Shown here in pieces: positions 38,701 to 50,866 of a DNA stretch of 64,000 nucleotides. This stretch comes from Aquila chrysaetos chrysaetos (taxonomy: Eukaryota; Chordata; Aves; Accipitriformes; Accipitridae): NCBI RefSeq assembly GCF_900496995.4, contig NC_044022.1:16196938-16260937 (forward strand). Direction: 5' to 3'. The notes beneath the pieces are model-generated. The model worked only from the letters and a program-made list of their open reading frames with translations. It was not told the origin of the DNA and did not search any database. The position numbers were made by a program, and so were the translations under genes. The stretch's first letter is position 1. The number at the start of each line of letters is the position of its first letter.

Positions 38701-41700
38701 TCGAGCAGGTGAACAAGTTACAGGAAGAGGCACAAGACGAGGGAGTGCTCTGAGGCAGTCAAGGATGGAACCTAAATTTGTGGAGAAGCAGGTGTTCAGA
38801 AAAAAAGAAACGGGGATTTCTCCATCCCTATTTCTGCTACTGTCATGGGGAACATTACAGTGCAAATGTGGAGAGTATCTTCAATTTGCCATTTAGGGAC
38901 ACTTGCCTCCTAGAAGCTCTTCTGTTCTTTGGGTGTGATTAGCTTTGGTTAAGGCAAGGCGATACATCATTCAATTCTTTATCTCACTTTCCTTCTCTTC
39001 CCAGCCACTTGGCAACTCCCCAGCCTGGCTATCCGCAACCCCAAAAGGCCACCAAAACAGAAAATCACATATGTATCTGTTGTTTCATGATGCTATTTTT
39101 CCGTTGAGTACCACAACCCACCAGACCAGACTAACCTGCCCAAGCGGCTGAGCTGGCGAGCCGTCCATTAAGAGGGAAATGAGAGCAAGATGTGGAAGAT
39201 GGCCCACACCAGAAACGTAACAGCTAAGTGCACAGGGAGACACATCAATCACTAGAGCAATAGGAAGAGAGAAAACATTTTAAAACTGTAAAAAGCCTAG
39301 CCAAATGCCTAAATAACATATCTAGCTCTCCCACAGCCAGCAGACACTGTTTAAAGAGGCCACAGCTTAGCCAGCTGGAGATGTTAGACAGTTGTTGAGA
39401 CCTTGTAGAGTTGTAAGACCACTGGCTATGCAAAAAGGTTGGTTAAAATCACTTCTGCCCTTGAGGCAATGTTGGGAAGAGGATTTTTCCCACAGTATGC
39501 TACAAGTCAGTAATCAGTGCGAGGAAAGTTGCCTATGTCTCTGTGCCTCATGCATCTACAAAAGGGAGGAGCGAGATTCACCTTTCTTCTGAAACACTGG
39601 AGATGAACCTTAATTTGTTGTTCAGTGCCCTGCTGGTTCTGCTGATGATACCCAACCTAGCGGTGGAGTGACTGATTAGATATCTCGATTGTATGCTCAG
39701 GGTCAAATTACTCCCAGATGTGAGATCAGAAAGGAACCCCCCCTCCAGCCCCTGCCCTGATCAGGTCACCAGGGCTGCTAGTCAGCCTGCCAGGCTCCTG
39801 CAGGCTTTTCGTCTAACACGTTTCTTTTACAGCCTTGGTGATGTCCTTGCTTTCTCCTGCTCTCTTCCGGCTGCTACGCGTGCAAAAAAAAGCTTATGGG
39901 GCTTTTCCAGCTTGTTTCTGCAGGTTTTAGGCATGGGAACGTTCTGAGGCTATGGAAAAGTCTGTGCCTGTGACCAAAAGGGCTTCCTCTTGTGCTTTGT
40001 TACGAAGTTCCTTGCATTCCTCAAATTCTGCAGGCAAAGGGGTTCAAAGTACTTCAGCAACTTAAAAAAAGTAATATTCGGTGACATTTGTATATCTTCT
40101 CCATCTCACACACGGAGTCAAGCCCAGGTCTGCCACTCATTCATAATACCTGCAGTGATGGTGCCCTTGGGGGTTGCTCCAGAATGACCTAAGCCAGTGG
40201 CCCAGAAGGGACCAAAGACACGCCAAGCTTCAGCATCTGCCCATGTACTTGTGGACAGAAACATGGACCAGAACCCTCCCATCACTCTGTCCCACCTGTC
40301 CCAGTGCTGCCACCCAGTAGAGAGCAGGCACAGGGTACGTCCCCAAAGCCCTGTACCACCTTGCTGCAAGGGCTGGGTAGGATTTGTCAGCAACTTGAAT
40401 GGGGTGATAAGACAGAGTTTTGGGGTATGCATTGGACTTTGGACCACTCCTGACAAACCAGTTGTTAATGGTATCCCACTACTGCTTCTCAGTGATCTGC
40501 AACCCACCATGAAGCAGAGCTATCATAAGAACATGGGTCTTCCTCGCTCCTTGACTCTGAGCAGGAGGCCAGATTGCCTCTCCTCTCTATCAGTAGGTGC
40601 AGAAAAATAATTGTTTACTAAGAACTCAGCGGGTCCTGTGGGTTACTCCTTTAATAACTTTCTAATTAGTAGAAACAGAAATGACTAAACTGTAATGACA
40701 AACTACAATACAACTTCAGGCAAAGAATCTGAAGTAAAAACTAAATACCAAAACCAAAGGAATGATATGTTCTATAAACCTGAAGTCATTTCTTTAACAT
40801 GGCTTTCTGAAGACATAAGTAATTGGTACATAATATTCCAAGAATTAAATGAAGCACCTCAGGAGGTAAAGGTGGGCATGCTGGTTTCCATCAGTTGAGA
40901 GCTTGACCTTGTATTTCTAGTTATTTGTAAACTCCAAAGCAGAAAGATACCTCCTACGGGAGAGGTTACCCACAAAGGGACTGCTAGAATCGATGAAGTT
41001 CCAGGAAGCATCTTTCCTTCTAGGGTTAATATGGAAATAAAACAAGAGAAACAAAATAGACTCTTTGCTTTTTTCATATTAATTGAGGGTCTCCAAGTGA
41101 ACATTTCAGTTACTATCCCTGCCCTGGCTAACCTCTCCTTTTTTGGTTTTATTGATGTGAATTTACTCCTTTCTTTTGCTGTTGATATGCAACCTGCATC
41201 TTCCTGTGCTGAGCACGGCCATCCTAGTCCTCTCCTTCCAGCAGGTTTTACAAGATATAATGGGTATTTGATTGAAAATTGAATATTCAGCACTGAGGAC
41301 AAAAATAAAGAAAACAGTCATAACTTGTAGGATTAAGTTACCTTAACAACTTGACAAGAACTCAGTAGAATGCTCACTTTTTACATTCTGGACAAAGCAT
41401 AATTTTTAGTGATGAATTTTATCCATTACTAAGGGCAGATACAAGCTGAATGAAACCCTGTTTCCAATGAGAGCAGTGTCAAAACTCCTACTGACGTTAA
41501 GTGGAGCCATAAGCACCTTACCTTCCAATAAGTAGCCATGGTTTTAGTTGGGTCAGTGCCTTCCGTGACATTTTGAAGGCTCATATTCCCCGGGGCAGTT
41601 GTGTTCACCAGAGGTGACCTCAGCCTACAAGAGAGAAGAGGGCAGGAGAGGGGATGCATTTTCTCTCCTCTCCTACAATGATCCCAGATACACTAGCAAT

Positions 41701-42679
41701 TCTCCAGGTGTAAAAAAGGACTGAAACTAGCCTGTGCCTTCCCTTGCCTTCAGTCATCTTTCTTCCAAAGGTTTAAGAAGGTTGTATGTTGGGAAGCGTG
41801 ACTACAAAGATCTTTCTCCCTCTTTCTTTTTCCCTTCATTAACCTGCTGCACACTCAAGCTCTCTCTTGAGCTCATATGCAAGCTGGCTCTCATAGATGT
41901 TTCCATCGTCACCCTCCTCTAGCACTAAGAGCATCATCCAGAACGAGGATGGGAAAGGGACAGAAGATTGCAAGAAATGAGGCAGAGGAGCTGGTGGTAG
42001 CCTTGTTCTCCTCTTTTTGTCATGCAGGGGCAGAGGTAGAAACAAGAAGATAAAGCCAGAATGCACGCAGCTGACTGCAGCTGTGTATGCCTGGAGTACC
42101 TCTGGAAATCAAACGTGTTCCTGCAAAAGTGAGGATCAGTCCCAGAGGACCTAAAGTGAAATCTGCAGGAGACAGGACCCAGTGCTTCAGACCTGCCCTA
42201 TATTCACAAATAACTTGTCCACAACTACAGGGGAAACTTCTACAGCAAAAACCTCCTGGTTCTTAGCTCAGTGCTAGAAATCCACAAACAACTTCCCTTT
42301 CCCAGTGAAGCATACTTTTTAATTCTTGTTATTATTTTAAAGTACTTTTTTAAAATGGTAGAATACATTTAATATTTGTATTTAAGAATAAAATCTAGGT
42401 TTGACGTAATGGCAGCACAATGGAATAAAATGCTACTCTGAATTATGAGGAAGAGTAATTCAGCAACATGCAGGCTCTAGCTTTTCTCCAAAGATTCAGC
42501 ACAGAAAACATTCCTCACCACAGTTACTGTCACAGATAGGGCAGTGAACCTGTGTTTTTTCATGAATATGCCTGACAGTGCTTTATCAGAGCCTGAACCC
42601 AGCACAAATTCTGCTCTAATTAACCCAACTCATTTTTTCACAGCACATACATACTGAATGAAGTCTTTGTGTGCATAGT
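29746..42679. other. Long spacer, no gene recognised
   Basis: About 13 kb without a recognisable exon, RNA gene or transposon. Two CpG-bearing, GC-richer patches stand out at ~29990-30560 and ~38480-38760. The frames open on both strands at 29967-30440 and 40118-40610 look like compositional shadows. Near 34960-34995 a GGGGATGAAGAYG unit is repeated two to three times. Confidence 0.45.
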
Positions 42680-42703
42680 CCATCTCTATGATTCTATGAT
42701 TCT
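42680..42703 (+). repeat. Octamer repeat resembling a CR1 terminus
   Basis: CTCTATGATTCTATGATTCTG matches the terminal octamers of plus-strand CR1 copies. The sequence just upstream no longer resembles a CR1 3' UTR, so this is either the last trace of a very short copy or chance. Confidence 0.35.
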
Positions 42704-45085
42704 GAGATAATATAGCAGTGGGAATCTTCAGGGGTACCTGATAAAATAATCTTCGCCAATAAACAGAAAACTCACAGCATAAAGTCTCAGCCATAAAATC
42801 TGATGAGATGTTTCACTCAAGGCTGGGGTCTTGGACAAAATACTAGCATAAAACATGCTTCTCTATTTTGTCTTCAGCCTCTACTGCTTACTTGCATTTA
42901 TCCCAGGACTACTGCAAAATCCGACCAAAATTCTCAGCAAACATCCATATATTAACATTTCTCTTGTTAGTTTCTGCTTCTCCAAACTGAGAAGCCATCA
43001 GAGCCACAGGCCTGTGCACATTTGAGGAGCAACACGTGAATGACAGAGAAGGGAAACTAGCATTAAGCCAAGCAAAATGTAGGTTTGGTACTGGAAGGGA
43101 AAGGTTCAGAGTTCTGCCTTAATCTCAGGAGGCCATTCCTATTCAGACACAGATGTAAGCGTGAGCACAAGCATGACCCTGAACCTATGTTCTCTGTTTT
43201 TAATTGGGGCTAGAGTCAACATTTCCAAGAAAATTCTCTTTGTTCACAGTTAAGAATTTAAAATAAATATCCATGCTTTCCTGCAACTGCAAGCCCTTTT
43301 TTCTTTTTTCTTTTTTTTTTTTTTCTTTTCAGTATCATTTTTCCATATTAAATCCAACTTTGCCTTTAGGACAATTATTTTGCTGTATTTCATGTAATCC
43401 TGTTGTGCTTGCTTCAAATAAGCCAGTCATCTTTAACACTGTACGAAGTTATCTGGCAGCATTATGAATGCACCAAAATCTATTCACAATCTGATAATCT
43501 ACACTTTCTATTTGCAATCAACTTTTTGCCTTCTGCTCATAAACAAAATGGCCAATTGCCAGTCATAGGCACTCTTGTGATCAGGATCTCAGAACCATAG
43601 TATGCCACAACTCAGGCATTGCTAGTGCTCTGTTTCTTCCTGGACTGAGCTTCCCATCATCCAAAACACCTAGAGCACCTTTTAGACCAGTGGCAAATTT
43701 GAGGATGCAAATGCAGAATTGCCTTCTGTAATGCACACAAACAACCCGTGGGCTGATTAACTTCAAAAGATGGTTTAATAAATAGAGAGAAATGCAAGTT
43801 TCAAATTTTGGACCATCTTTTGATAGTTATTAAAATAATATTATTAAAATATTGTTACTGAAATGAAGTCCAATTTTATCTCTGTTTGCAAAATCTAAAC
43901 CCATGCAAGTATAATTCCAAGGACCTAAAATCATTGAAGGACTTTAGACAAGTATTTACTCCTTAAGATAAAATTTTCCAATTAAAAGGGCCTCATAGCT
44001 TCAGGATGCTTCCTTAACACATCAAGCACCTTACTGCTGGCAGTGCCAAATCCCTGAAGCTCTCAAAGCACTCTTGAAAAAAGGCTTTGTCTTATTCCTC
44101 TCAGATATTCTTTGGGGTAAGACTCTGAGGAACAGCTGCCACTGTGCCCAATTTAGGCTTAAGTAGTTAGCTCAAGATCATAAAGCAAAACATCTGCAGA
44201 ATGTAGAGTAAACATAGATACTCTGGCCTCAAGTACTGTTTTCAAACTGACCACACAGAAGAAAATACAGAATTAAACGGATCATAATTGTTAAACCGAG
44301 TTGGTTACAAGCGACACCTGAGTTATTCAAATAATTACTTTTTTTACTGATTAGAAATAGGCCTTTATACTTGGATGCTGATTTATCTTTAGTTAAATTC
44401 CACTTAAATCCATGTTAAGTCATTGTGTTCTTGTCAACAGATTTTAGATTGAGTCAACCCTATGCTCCCTACAAAGGACTGTTTATGCTCTTAGAACAAA
44501 TACCAATTTATACGACTGCTGGATAGAGAGCTGTGCAAGTGAGTTTAATCAGGCGTAACTCAGTCCTTCAGAGTCTCCAAACAAGCTTGAACAAATGGCA
44601 GCCAATGCTTGGCAGAAAAATATTTCCATCAGTTTCCCCAACCCAGAGTTCAATCACATCTGGAAAACCAGCAAAAAAACATTTCCCCTCTCAAGCATGA
44701 GTAAACAAGCAGTCAGTTTAAGCTCTACTTATAAAACTTAAGTGTGATGGTGATACAACATCAATCACCTGACGGGGAGGAAAAGTGAGGACTGTAGCAC
44801 TTACCCCATCCTGGCTGGGCACGAAGTTTCAGACGTGCTGAAATTTCTCAGTACTATGCACCAAGCACTACAGAAGATGAGTAAAGAGAGAGGTAAGCAA
44901 TCACCTGTGCTGCAGTCGGTGTTAACAAAAGCTTAGGGAAAAGAGCTTTGGGCCTTTTGTCTTTTGCTGCTCAGTTGAAGACGACAATGAACAAGCATGA
45001 AAAAAGCTGCAGCTAAAAAGGCAGCTGTAGCAATACATGTTTATTTTGATATTCAGCAGGATCTCAATTTCATTTTGAAATTTAA

Positions 45086-45097
45086 GGGGGGGGGGGG
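45086..45097 (+). repeat. G12 homopolymer
   Basis: Twelve consecutive G lie within AT-rich sequence. Length polymorphism or a sequencing error in run length is likely. Confidence 0.9.
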
Positions 45098-47008
45098 AAA
45101 TCCAACCACATTCAAATTCTCTGTAGGTGAAGCGAAAGTTTGTTTTTTGGTTTTGTTTGAAATGACATTTTTCCAGCAGACATCCAACTTCAATAAATGC
45201 TCCTTTTCAGACGGAAAATAACTCAGGACAGCCTCTCCTATGAAAATATTTTTCTCCTGGCACAACCAGGTTGCATTCCTAACCTCAGATGGTCTGACTA
45301 CTTTGAGAACAATCAGCCACTTCTATTGATTAAACAAACATGAAAAGAAATTCATTCTCTTTAAAAAGCAGTTTTCTACAGCTTTCGTAACACAGAAGAT
45401 GAAACTAAAAAATAGGGTCATTTTGTGCTGCTTCCTTCCTTTAATTTTATTGAGTGTCAATCTAAATAATTAATACAAAGTTATTTCATTCTATGAAGAT
45501 TAAGAGACTTTACAGTATAAAATTCCCTGAGATACAATATATAACTTAAAGGATCACATAATTCTATATTCCATTTACACCATAATCAAAAAGTAATATT
45601 ATTTCTCCTTATAAAAGCCAAAAAATAATTATCTTCCTTTCTCTCCCTCCACCCCAATATTTTAAGGCACGGAATAAAACACTTTTTCAAAATGTATTCA
45701 AAAAGACTTTTCTACTTAAAATAGAAAATAACTTTGCTTAATTTTTACAGATGGATTACACACATCACCTGCAATATCTTGTGGAGTCTGGTACCTGATC
45801 TACAATCCAATTTGCTCAGGCAAATTTTTTATTCATCATTGAACTTGAGCTCTACAAAGTGAATTACAAAAGCCAGTGCTTAGCTTATAACGGTACACTA
45901 ACTGTTAGTCAGTGGAGTGGATGAGCCAAAAACCAAAGTAGATTTATAGAGATGTTGTATTACTGGCTTCAGCAGCTGCAGACCAGGGCTGAATTTCCTC
46001 CCAAATCTAAAGGGAAAAGTGTGCAACATATGGCACAATTGTGATCACCTTATTCAAACATGATGCTTTAATTACTGCATAGCTCTTTTCTGAATTTTAC
46101 AAAACCCAAGTTCATCAAAGATTTCAACTGCTTTTCTTAGAGAGCCTGAAAAAAGTATCGGTTGCAATCTTTGGAAATTCCCATGCTCCTGTAGCCTGGT
46201 CTTCTCCCTGTGGCATTACTAATGATTACACAGAACTGTGTGCCTGGAAACTTTCTGAAAATGCTAAAAAGTTTAGGAGGACTGAAAAAAATGCACCAGT
46301 TTCAGCAGACTGATAAAGAGTAGTGCAATCTTAAATATTAGTTCACCACTTTTGAGTTTTTGTATACATTTACATGAGCTGTGATAAAAACTGAACAGAA
46401 AAAAAGAATAATTCAAAGGGAGACAGATTCTATCATCCTGACACCTAGCTATTATTGTTAATGCTATATTTAAATTAGATTTTTTAAATTATCAAAACCA
46501 ATTTTATGGGAGTGGTAACCACTGGTAGAGAAAAGAATGAGCATGCCATGAAGAACACGCTTTTGCTTTAAACAATCACTTAAGACCTCTGTTGAAGTGA
46601 AAATCCAGCGTTAGGGACCATCCCTACTACACTTCACATTTTGTTGACTGTCTTCTCTCCTTTCCCAATAAAACTTCCACAGCAACTCTGGCATTAACAA
46701 CAGAAAGGTTCATGAAGTACTTTCAGCCATCCTTCCTTGCACAAAAGCAAAAGGGAATAAACGTAGGAGCCAGCAACATCCAATCTAGTAAACCTGTGCA
46801 AATTATTCATGAACTTCATTATTATTAGATTTTTTTCAATAATCCTTGGTTCCATGCTTATCTAATCACGGGGAACATCTAATTTAAAATAAATCAGAGT
46901 AGGCTGCCAGCTCATAAATCTTAAAAGCACCTACCCGACATCTCTTACTGCTTAAGTCAAACCTAATCCTTTTCTAACCTAAATATGACTCACAAATGCC
47001 AGTAAACT

Positions 47009-47075
47009 CACCTGTTCTGTGCCCATCTTTTACTTGCAACTGACTTTATTCTTTCTCCACCTGTTCTGTGCCCAT
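47009..47075. repeat. 49-bp spaced direct repeat
   Basis: CACCTGTTCTGTGCCCAT is present twice, at 47009-47026 and 47058-47075, with a related TTTTATTCT/CTTTATTCT string after it. This looks like a partial tandem duplication. Confidence 0.7.
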
Positions 47076-48687
47076 GATTTTATTCTGAGCAAAGCCTCTG
47101 GATAACTCCATGCATTATCCAGCTCCTTAAATAGGAGCTGGACGAATGTCTTAATCATTTGTGCAGGGCTTTTCTGAATTACCATTTTTTGCCACCAAAA
47201 CTTATAGTTGCAAAGGGCAGGAAGGGCTCAGCTTCCTGAGGATGTGTAATTGCAATTGAAGTTTTTTTCTGGATTTCACCAAGCAAGATTACACCTAACC
47301 AAAAAGTAACTGTACACTGACTACAAGGAAGACTCCAGCAAAATGGCAGAGTCTGAAAGGGAGTAACTAACGTCAATGTTCCTGGCAGGCACTGAGAAAA
47401 GGAAGTTTTATCTTAGGAACCTATTTATTGATTAAAAAACCGAGCTGGAAAAAAACCCTCAAAACCAAAGGAAAAAAAATAGTAAATCTTTCCCTTTTCA
47501 TATTGTTTCCTCGCACAATCTGTATTTTACCAACAGTCTAGATCTTATTCTCTACAGTAATTTTCTTTTTGAAAAGGCAGTGATTCGGGACTCGAGTTTT
47601 GGGGTGGTCTTTTTTTGGTAATTATTATTTTACAAACAGCAAAGCGGCATTCTGAGTAGCCTGTCACTCGGCAGAATTTTTAAAAATGCGTGCCATAAAC
47701 CAAAACAATCGCTACACAACAGGACTGCCTAAAGATACTAGAGAAATAAGTTAGCCTCTCCGTATACATATTCAATATAGCAATAAAAACCCTGTAGCTC
47801 TGAGCCTTTCTCTGCTTTTTCCTATATGGCAGTAATTTTGCAGAGAAAAACATGCAGATTCCTGTAAACATTTTCTAAATCCTGAATAAAGGGAGAGTGG
47901 AAATGTTCCCACTTTTTTCCTACAGTCTGTCTTTCCCTGTACGTAAAGTTCTCCTCCACTTTCATACCGGGTAAATGTGCCTATGGTTTCGGTAGGCAGC
48001 GGAAGAAATACTCTACATCATCTGAGCTGTCTGTTCCACTTGGATCCAGACCCCTCCGCACACTTTTTCCTAAATGGAATTATTATGTGGCTCAAAGCAT
48101 TATTAGTTGGCTGCTGCAATTTCAAACACTGCTAAAAAGTGCTACTGTATCATTACATTCTTACGTTCAACACTTGCGGCTCAGAATTTGCCTGCAAATA
48201 GCTTTCAGGCACATAATAATCACTGCTTAAAAATATTCACTTTTGCCTTCAGAGTACAGAAAGCCAGCGCTGATCATGTATCCCCTGTAAGCAGAAGAAA
48301 GTTGCGTGGTCCAGGAAGCTGTCAGAGCTGAGAAAATTGGTTTCAGCTGTACGGCTGAAGAACTTGGCATCGGTTATTTATGTCGAGCCGTGCACAACTG
48401 CAACGGCTTCAGATCTGTACGACTTCCGGAAATTTAACTTTGCTCTTTAAGAATCATCTCGCCTGATGGTTCTTTGTGCTTTCGTAATTCTGCACTCTAA
48501 CAAAAATCTTCCTTTTTGTAGGCTTCTCACAGCTTGTTCACCTGTACCCGTACGCCTCTCTCGCTGACGACAGCCCTCCGCGTACACCACCTCGGCCGAC
48601 GGCCTCCGCGAGACCCATCCCTCCCCACGCCTCGACGCGGCCCACCGCCGGCACAGGCCGGCCAGGCGAGCCTCGCCGCCAGGAACA

Positions 48688-49770
48688 TCAGCTTTCAAAC
48701 CAGCCGGCCAGGTTTCGTACGGTCTTGATTTGGTTGCCGGCCGCCCTCACGGCCTCGCAAACCTTGCAGAAGTGCTCGTCCCAGAACGAGGCGACGTGGA
48801 CTTCGTACTTCTTCCTCCAGGCGAAATACCTCCTGTAGCTGGGTTTGTTTTTATCGAGGAACTTCAGGTAGGCGGCCAGCAGCCGGGGGCTGGGGAAGTC
48901 GTCGACGTGGATGAAGGAGTCGGGGGGGATGAAGCGCTCGTAGTTGGCCCTGCGGGGCCCGAGGACGACGGGCACGGCGCCGGCGGCGAAGGCGTTTCTC
49001 CAGAGCTTCTCCGTGATGTAGTCGGTGTGCTGGGAGTTCTCGAAGGCCAGGTAGAACTTGTAGGCCGAGACGGTCTCCACCACGCCGCCCTCGGCCAGCG
49101 CCAGCCCCCGCGCCCCGTACACGTCGACGGCCAGGTGCTCCTGCAGCTGGCGGTAGTAGCGCACCCGGGCGTGCTCCTCGTTCCAGTTGCTGACCACCCA
49201 GGCCACCAGCCGCGTCTTGCGGGGCAGGACGAAGGGCCGGGGCGCCGGCGGGGCGTAGAGGTGCCCGTAGGGCACGAAGACGTCCGAGTCCCGCCGGTAG
49301 GACATGGTCCAGTTGAAGAGGCCGGCCAGCCCCCGCAGGCCGGGCGAGTGCGAGGGCGACTCGAAGTTCATCCACACCCAGAGCTGCCGCGGCGGCCGCG
49401 GCGGGGGCCCGCGGGGCAGCCCCTGGGCGCCGTGCAGCGCCAGGTCGCGGTGGTGGAAGAGGACGGCCTGCGCCTCGCCGTAGCGGCTGCGGTCGGCGCT
49501 GAGGCGGCAGCCCGTGATGTTGTAGCGCCGCCGGCAGTCGGCCATGCGCCGCGGCCGCCCGAAGGGCTCCCACCACAGCAGCACGTTCACCTCGCCGCCC
49601 GGCGCCCCCGGCTCCGGCTCCGGCTCCGGCAGGCAGGCGTAGAGGGCGAGGGCGGCGGCGGCGCCCAGCAGCCCGGCCGCCAGCGCCCACCGCCGCCCGC
49701 GCAGCCGCCGGCGCCACCGCCGCGGGCAGCCGGGCCGCCCGGCGGGGCGGCGGCGCGGGGCCGGCTCCAT
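48688..49770 (-). CDS. FUT4: Alpha-1,3-fucosyltransferase 4 (GT10 family)
   Basis: This intronless 360-residue type II Golgi enzyme transfers fucose from GDP-fucose to N-acetylglucosamine in type 2 lactosamine chains, making Lewis x (CD15) structures. An arginine-rich cytosolic tail is followed by a membrane segment at ~28-47 and a short EPEPEPG stem. The catalytic domain starts with VNVLLWWEPFG (61-71). HHRDL (106-110) carries Arg at 108, where type 1-preferring relatives have Trp. WVWMNFESPSHSP (131-143), VAWVVSNWNEEHARVRYY (189-206) and the donor-site motif FENSQHTDYITEKLW (243-257) follow. C335/C338 and the ending VRNLAGWFES are typical of FUT4. N-glycosylation sequons are at N84 and N153. 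I chose the ATG at 49770. The frame continues upstream to 49893 only with non-ATG codons, as GC-rich sequence often does. The protein is shorter than the ~405-residue human short form because the loop after HHRDL is compact. FUT9 is the nearest alternative, but its sequence differs. Confidence 0.93.
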   Translation of the reverse strand: MEPAPRRRPAGRPGCPRRWRRRLRGRRWALAAGLLGAAAALALYACLPEPEPEPGAPGGEVNVLLWWEPFGRPRRMADCRRRYNITGCRLSADRSRYGEAQAVLFHHRDLALHGAQGLPRGPPPRPPRQLWVWMNFESPSHSPGLRGLAGLFNWTMSYRRDSDVFVPYGHLYAPPAPRPFVLPRKTRLVAWVVSNWNEEHARVRYYRQLQEHLAVDVYGARGLALAEGGVVETVSAYKFYLAFENSQHTDYITEKLWRNAFAAGAVPVVLGPRRANYERFIPPDSFIHVDDFPSPRLLAAYLKFLDKNKPSYRRYFAWRKKYEVHVASFWDEHFCKVCEAVRAAGNQIKTVRNLAGWFES

Positions 49771-49911
49771 CCAGGCCGCCCGCCGCCGCTCTGCCCTCGG
49801 CGGCCGCCGCGGGGCAGCCGCGGGGCCGGGGCCGGCCAGCGCATGCTGCGGCTGCGGCTGCGGCCGGGACCGCCGCCGCCTCTCGGCTCCCACCCCCGCC
49901 CCGCCGGCGGG

Positions 49912-49940
49912 GCGGTGCCGGTGCCGGTGCCGGTGCCGGT
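49912..49940. repeat. (GGTGCC)n hexanucleotide repeat upstream of FUT4
   Basis: About four and a half units of GGTGCC stand ~145 bases upstream of the FUT4 start codon, probably in its 5' UTR or core promoter. A related hexamer (CCGGCT) encodes the EPEPEP stem at ~49608-49630. Confidence 0.85.
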
Positions 49941-50110
49941 GGGGCCGCCGCCGCCCCTCCCGGCCGTGCCGGCCCGCCCCCGGGTGCCGCGGCCCCCGCC
50001 CCGCCGGCGCTGGACCGCCGCCGGGGAGCGCGGCCCCCAGGCCCCCCGGCAGGGCTCCGGGGTCTCCTCCCCTCCCCTGCGGGCGGCAGGTGCCGCGACG
50101 GCAGCCCCGG

Positions 50111-50866
50111 GGGTCGCGGAGGTGCTGCCGAACTCAACAGTTTCCAGCACCTCTAGAAGGATGACCGACTTGGGAAACGAAGAGAAAAGAAATTAAAGAA
50201 GAGGGGTGGTTTGGTCCTTTTAAAACTTTCTTAGAGCTACCTATGTTTACATGAAAGTTTTGGAATCTCACAGCTAGTTAAAAACTACAAAACTTTATGG
50301 TTACCGGAAAATTACTTTTTCCAACTCTGTTACACGTAGCTGCTGTGGAAAAGTGTATCAGGCAGGCTCGAAACTTTTTTCCCCCAAGTCATCTGCTTCA
50401 GGGAACTAAGAGATCATTGATTCACACAGTTCACAGACTGTTTGTACAGAACTGAAGAGTTTCCAGCTCCGACGCTGCGCATTTTCATACCCAACAGCTA
50501 CAGATCCAAGGTCCTCTCATACAGGTCTCCTGAAGGCAGCAGAGTTACACCAGGCATAAATTCTCACTGACCATTTGGATTGCAGCATAGCTTTTACATA
50601 CCGCACAGGTCGAGGCACTGTGACTTGTCTCTGTATTAGTAAAAAAAGTGATTCAAGCCTGTTTACGCCCCAAAATAAAGAACAGTTGTGTGTGAGGTTG
50701 GCGTTAGGTTAGTAACCAGGTCGTGTGCATCCATAAACTTATTAATCACACACATAAGCACTTGCAGACTTCCGTTGTCCGTGTTGTGAGCACTCATAAA
50801 ATATACGCCAACAGCTGTGGTTATAGTCGGTATGTTACTGCCTCTGCTCCAACGTACGGCGTTGGT
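50111..50866. other. Spacer upstream of FUT4
   Basis: Ordinary AT-rich sequence right of the FUT4 CpG island. No gene or repeat was recognised. Confidence 0.5.

Larger units (their letters stand above)
42704..48529. other. Spacer downstream of FUT4
   Basis: AT-rich non-coding DNA that must include the FUT4 3' UTR at its right end. It has a pyrimidine tract at ~43295-43330, a G12 run at 45086-45097, and an 18-base repeat (CACCTGTTCTGTGCCCAT) at 47009-47026 and 47058-47075. On the minus strand an AATAAA lies at 47429-47424, about 1.26 kb past the FUT4 stop, and is one possible polyadenylation signal. No other gene was recognised. Confidence 0.45.
48530..50110. promoter_or_regulatory. CpG island spanning FUT4 coding region and promoter
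   Basis: The sequence turns sharply to very high GC with dense CG dinucleotides at ~48530 and returns to AT-rich DNA after ~50110. It covers the whole FUT4 reading frame and about 340 bases upstream of the ATG. The island probably contains the FUT4 promoter. I see no TATA box. Confidence 0.75.

Noticed and set aside
40118..40610. Overlapping open frames of 130-137 codons on both strands
   Set aside because: Neither product resembles a known protein, and the open state on both strands suggests composition or chance.
42680..42703. Complete CR1 insertion at the octamer run
   Set aside because: No CR1 3' UTR sequence can be recognised beside the octamers, so it is listed only as a possible remnant.
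49771..49893. N-terminal extension of FUT4 by 41 codons
   Set aside because: The extended frame starts at GTG, not ATG, and is open only because of base composition. The ATG at 49770 gives a normal cytosolic tail and membrane anchor.
48851..50137. 428-codon minus-strand frame overlapping FUT4 in another frame
   Set aside because: It is an alanine/arginine/proline composition artefact of the CpG island. The true frame is unambiguous.
48730..50196. 488-codon plus-strand open frame antisense to FUT4
   Set aside because: It is a shadow of the very GC-rich FUT4 sequence. The product is Val/Gly/Pro/Arg-rich without a domain, while the minus strand carries every GT10 motif.
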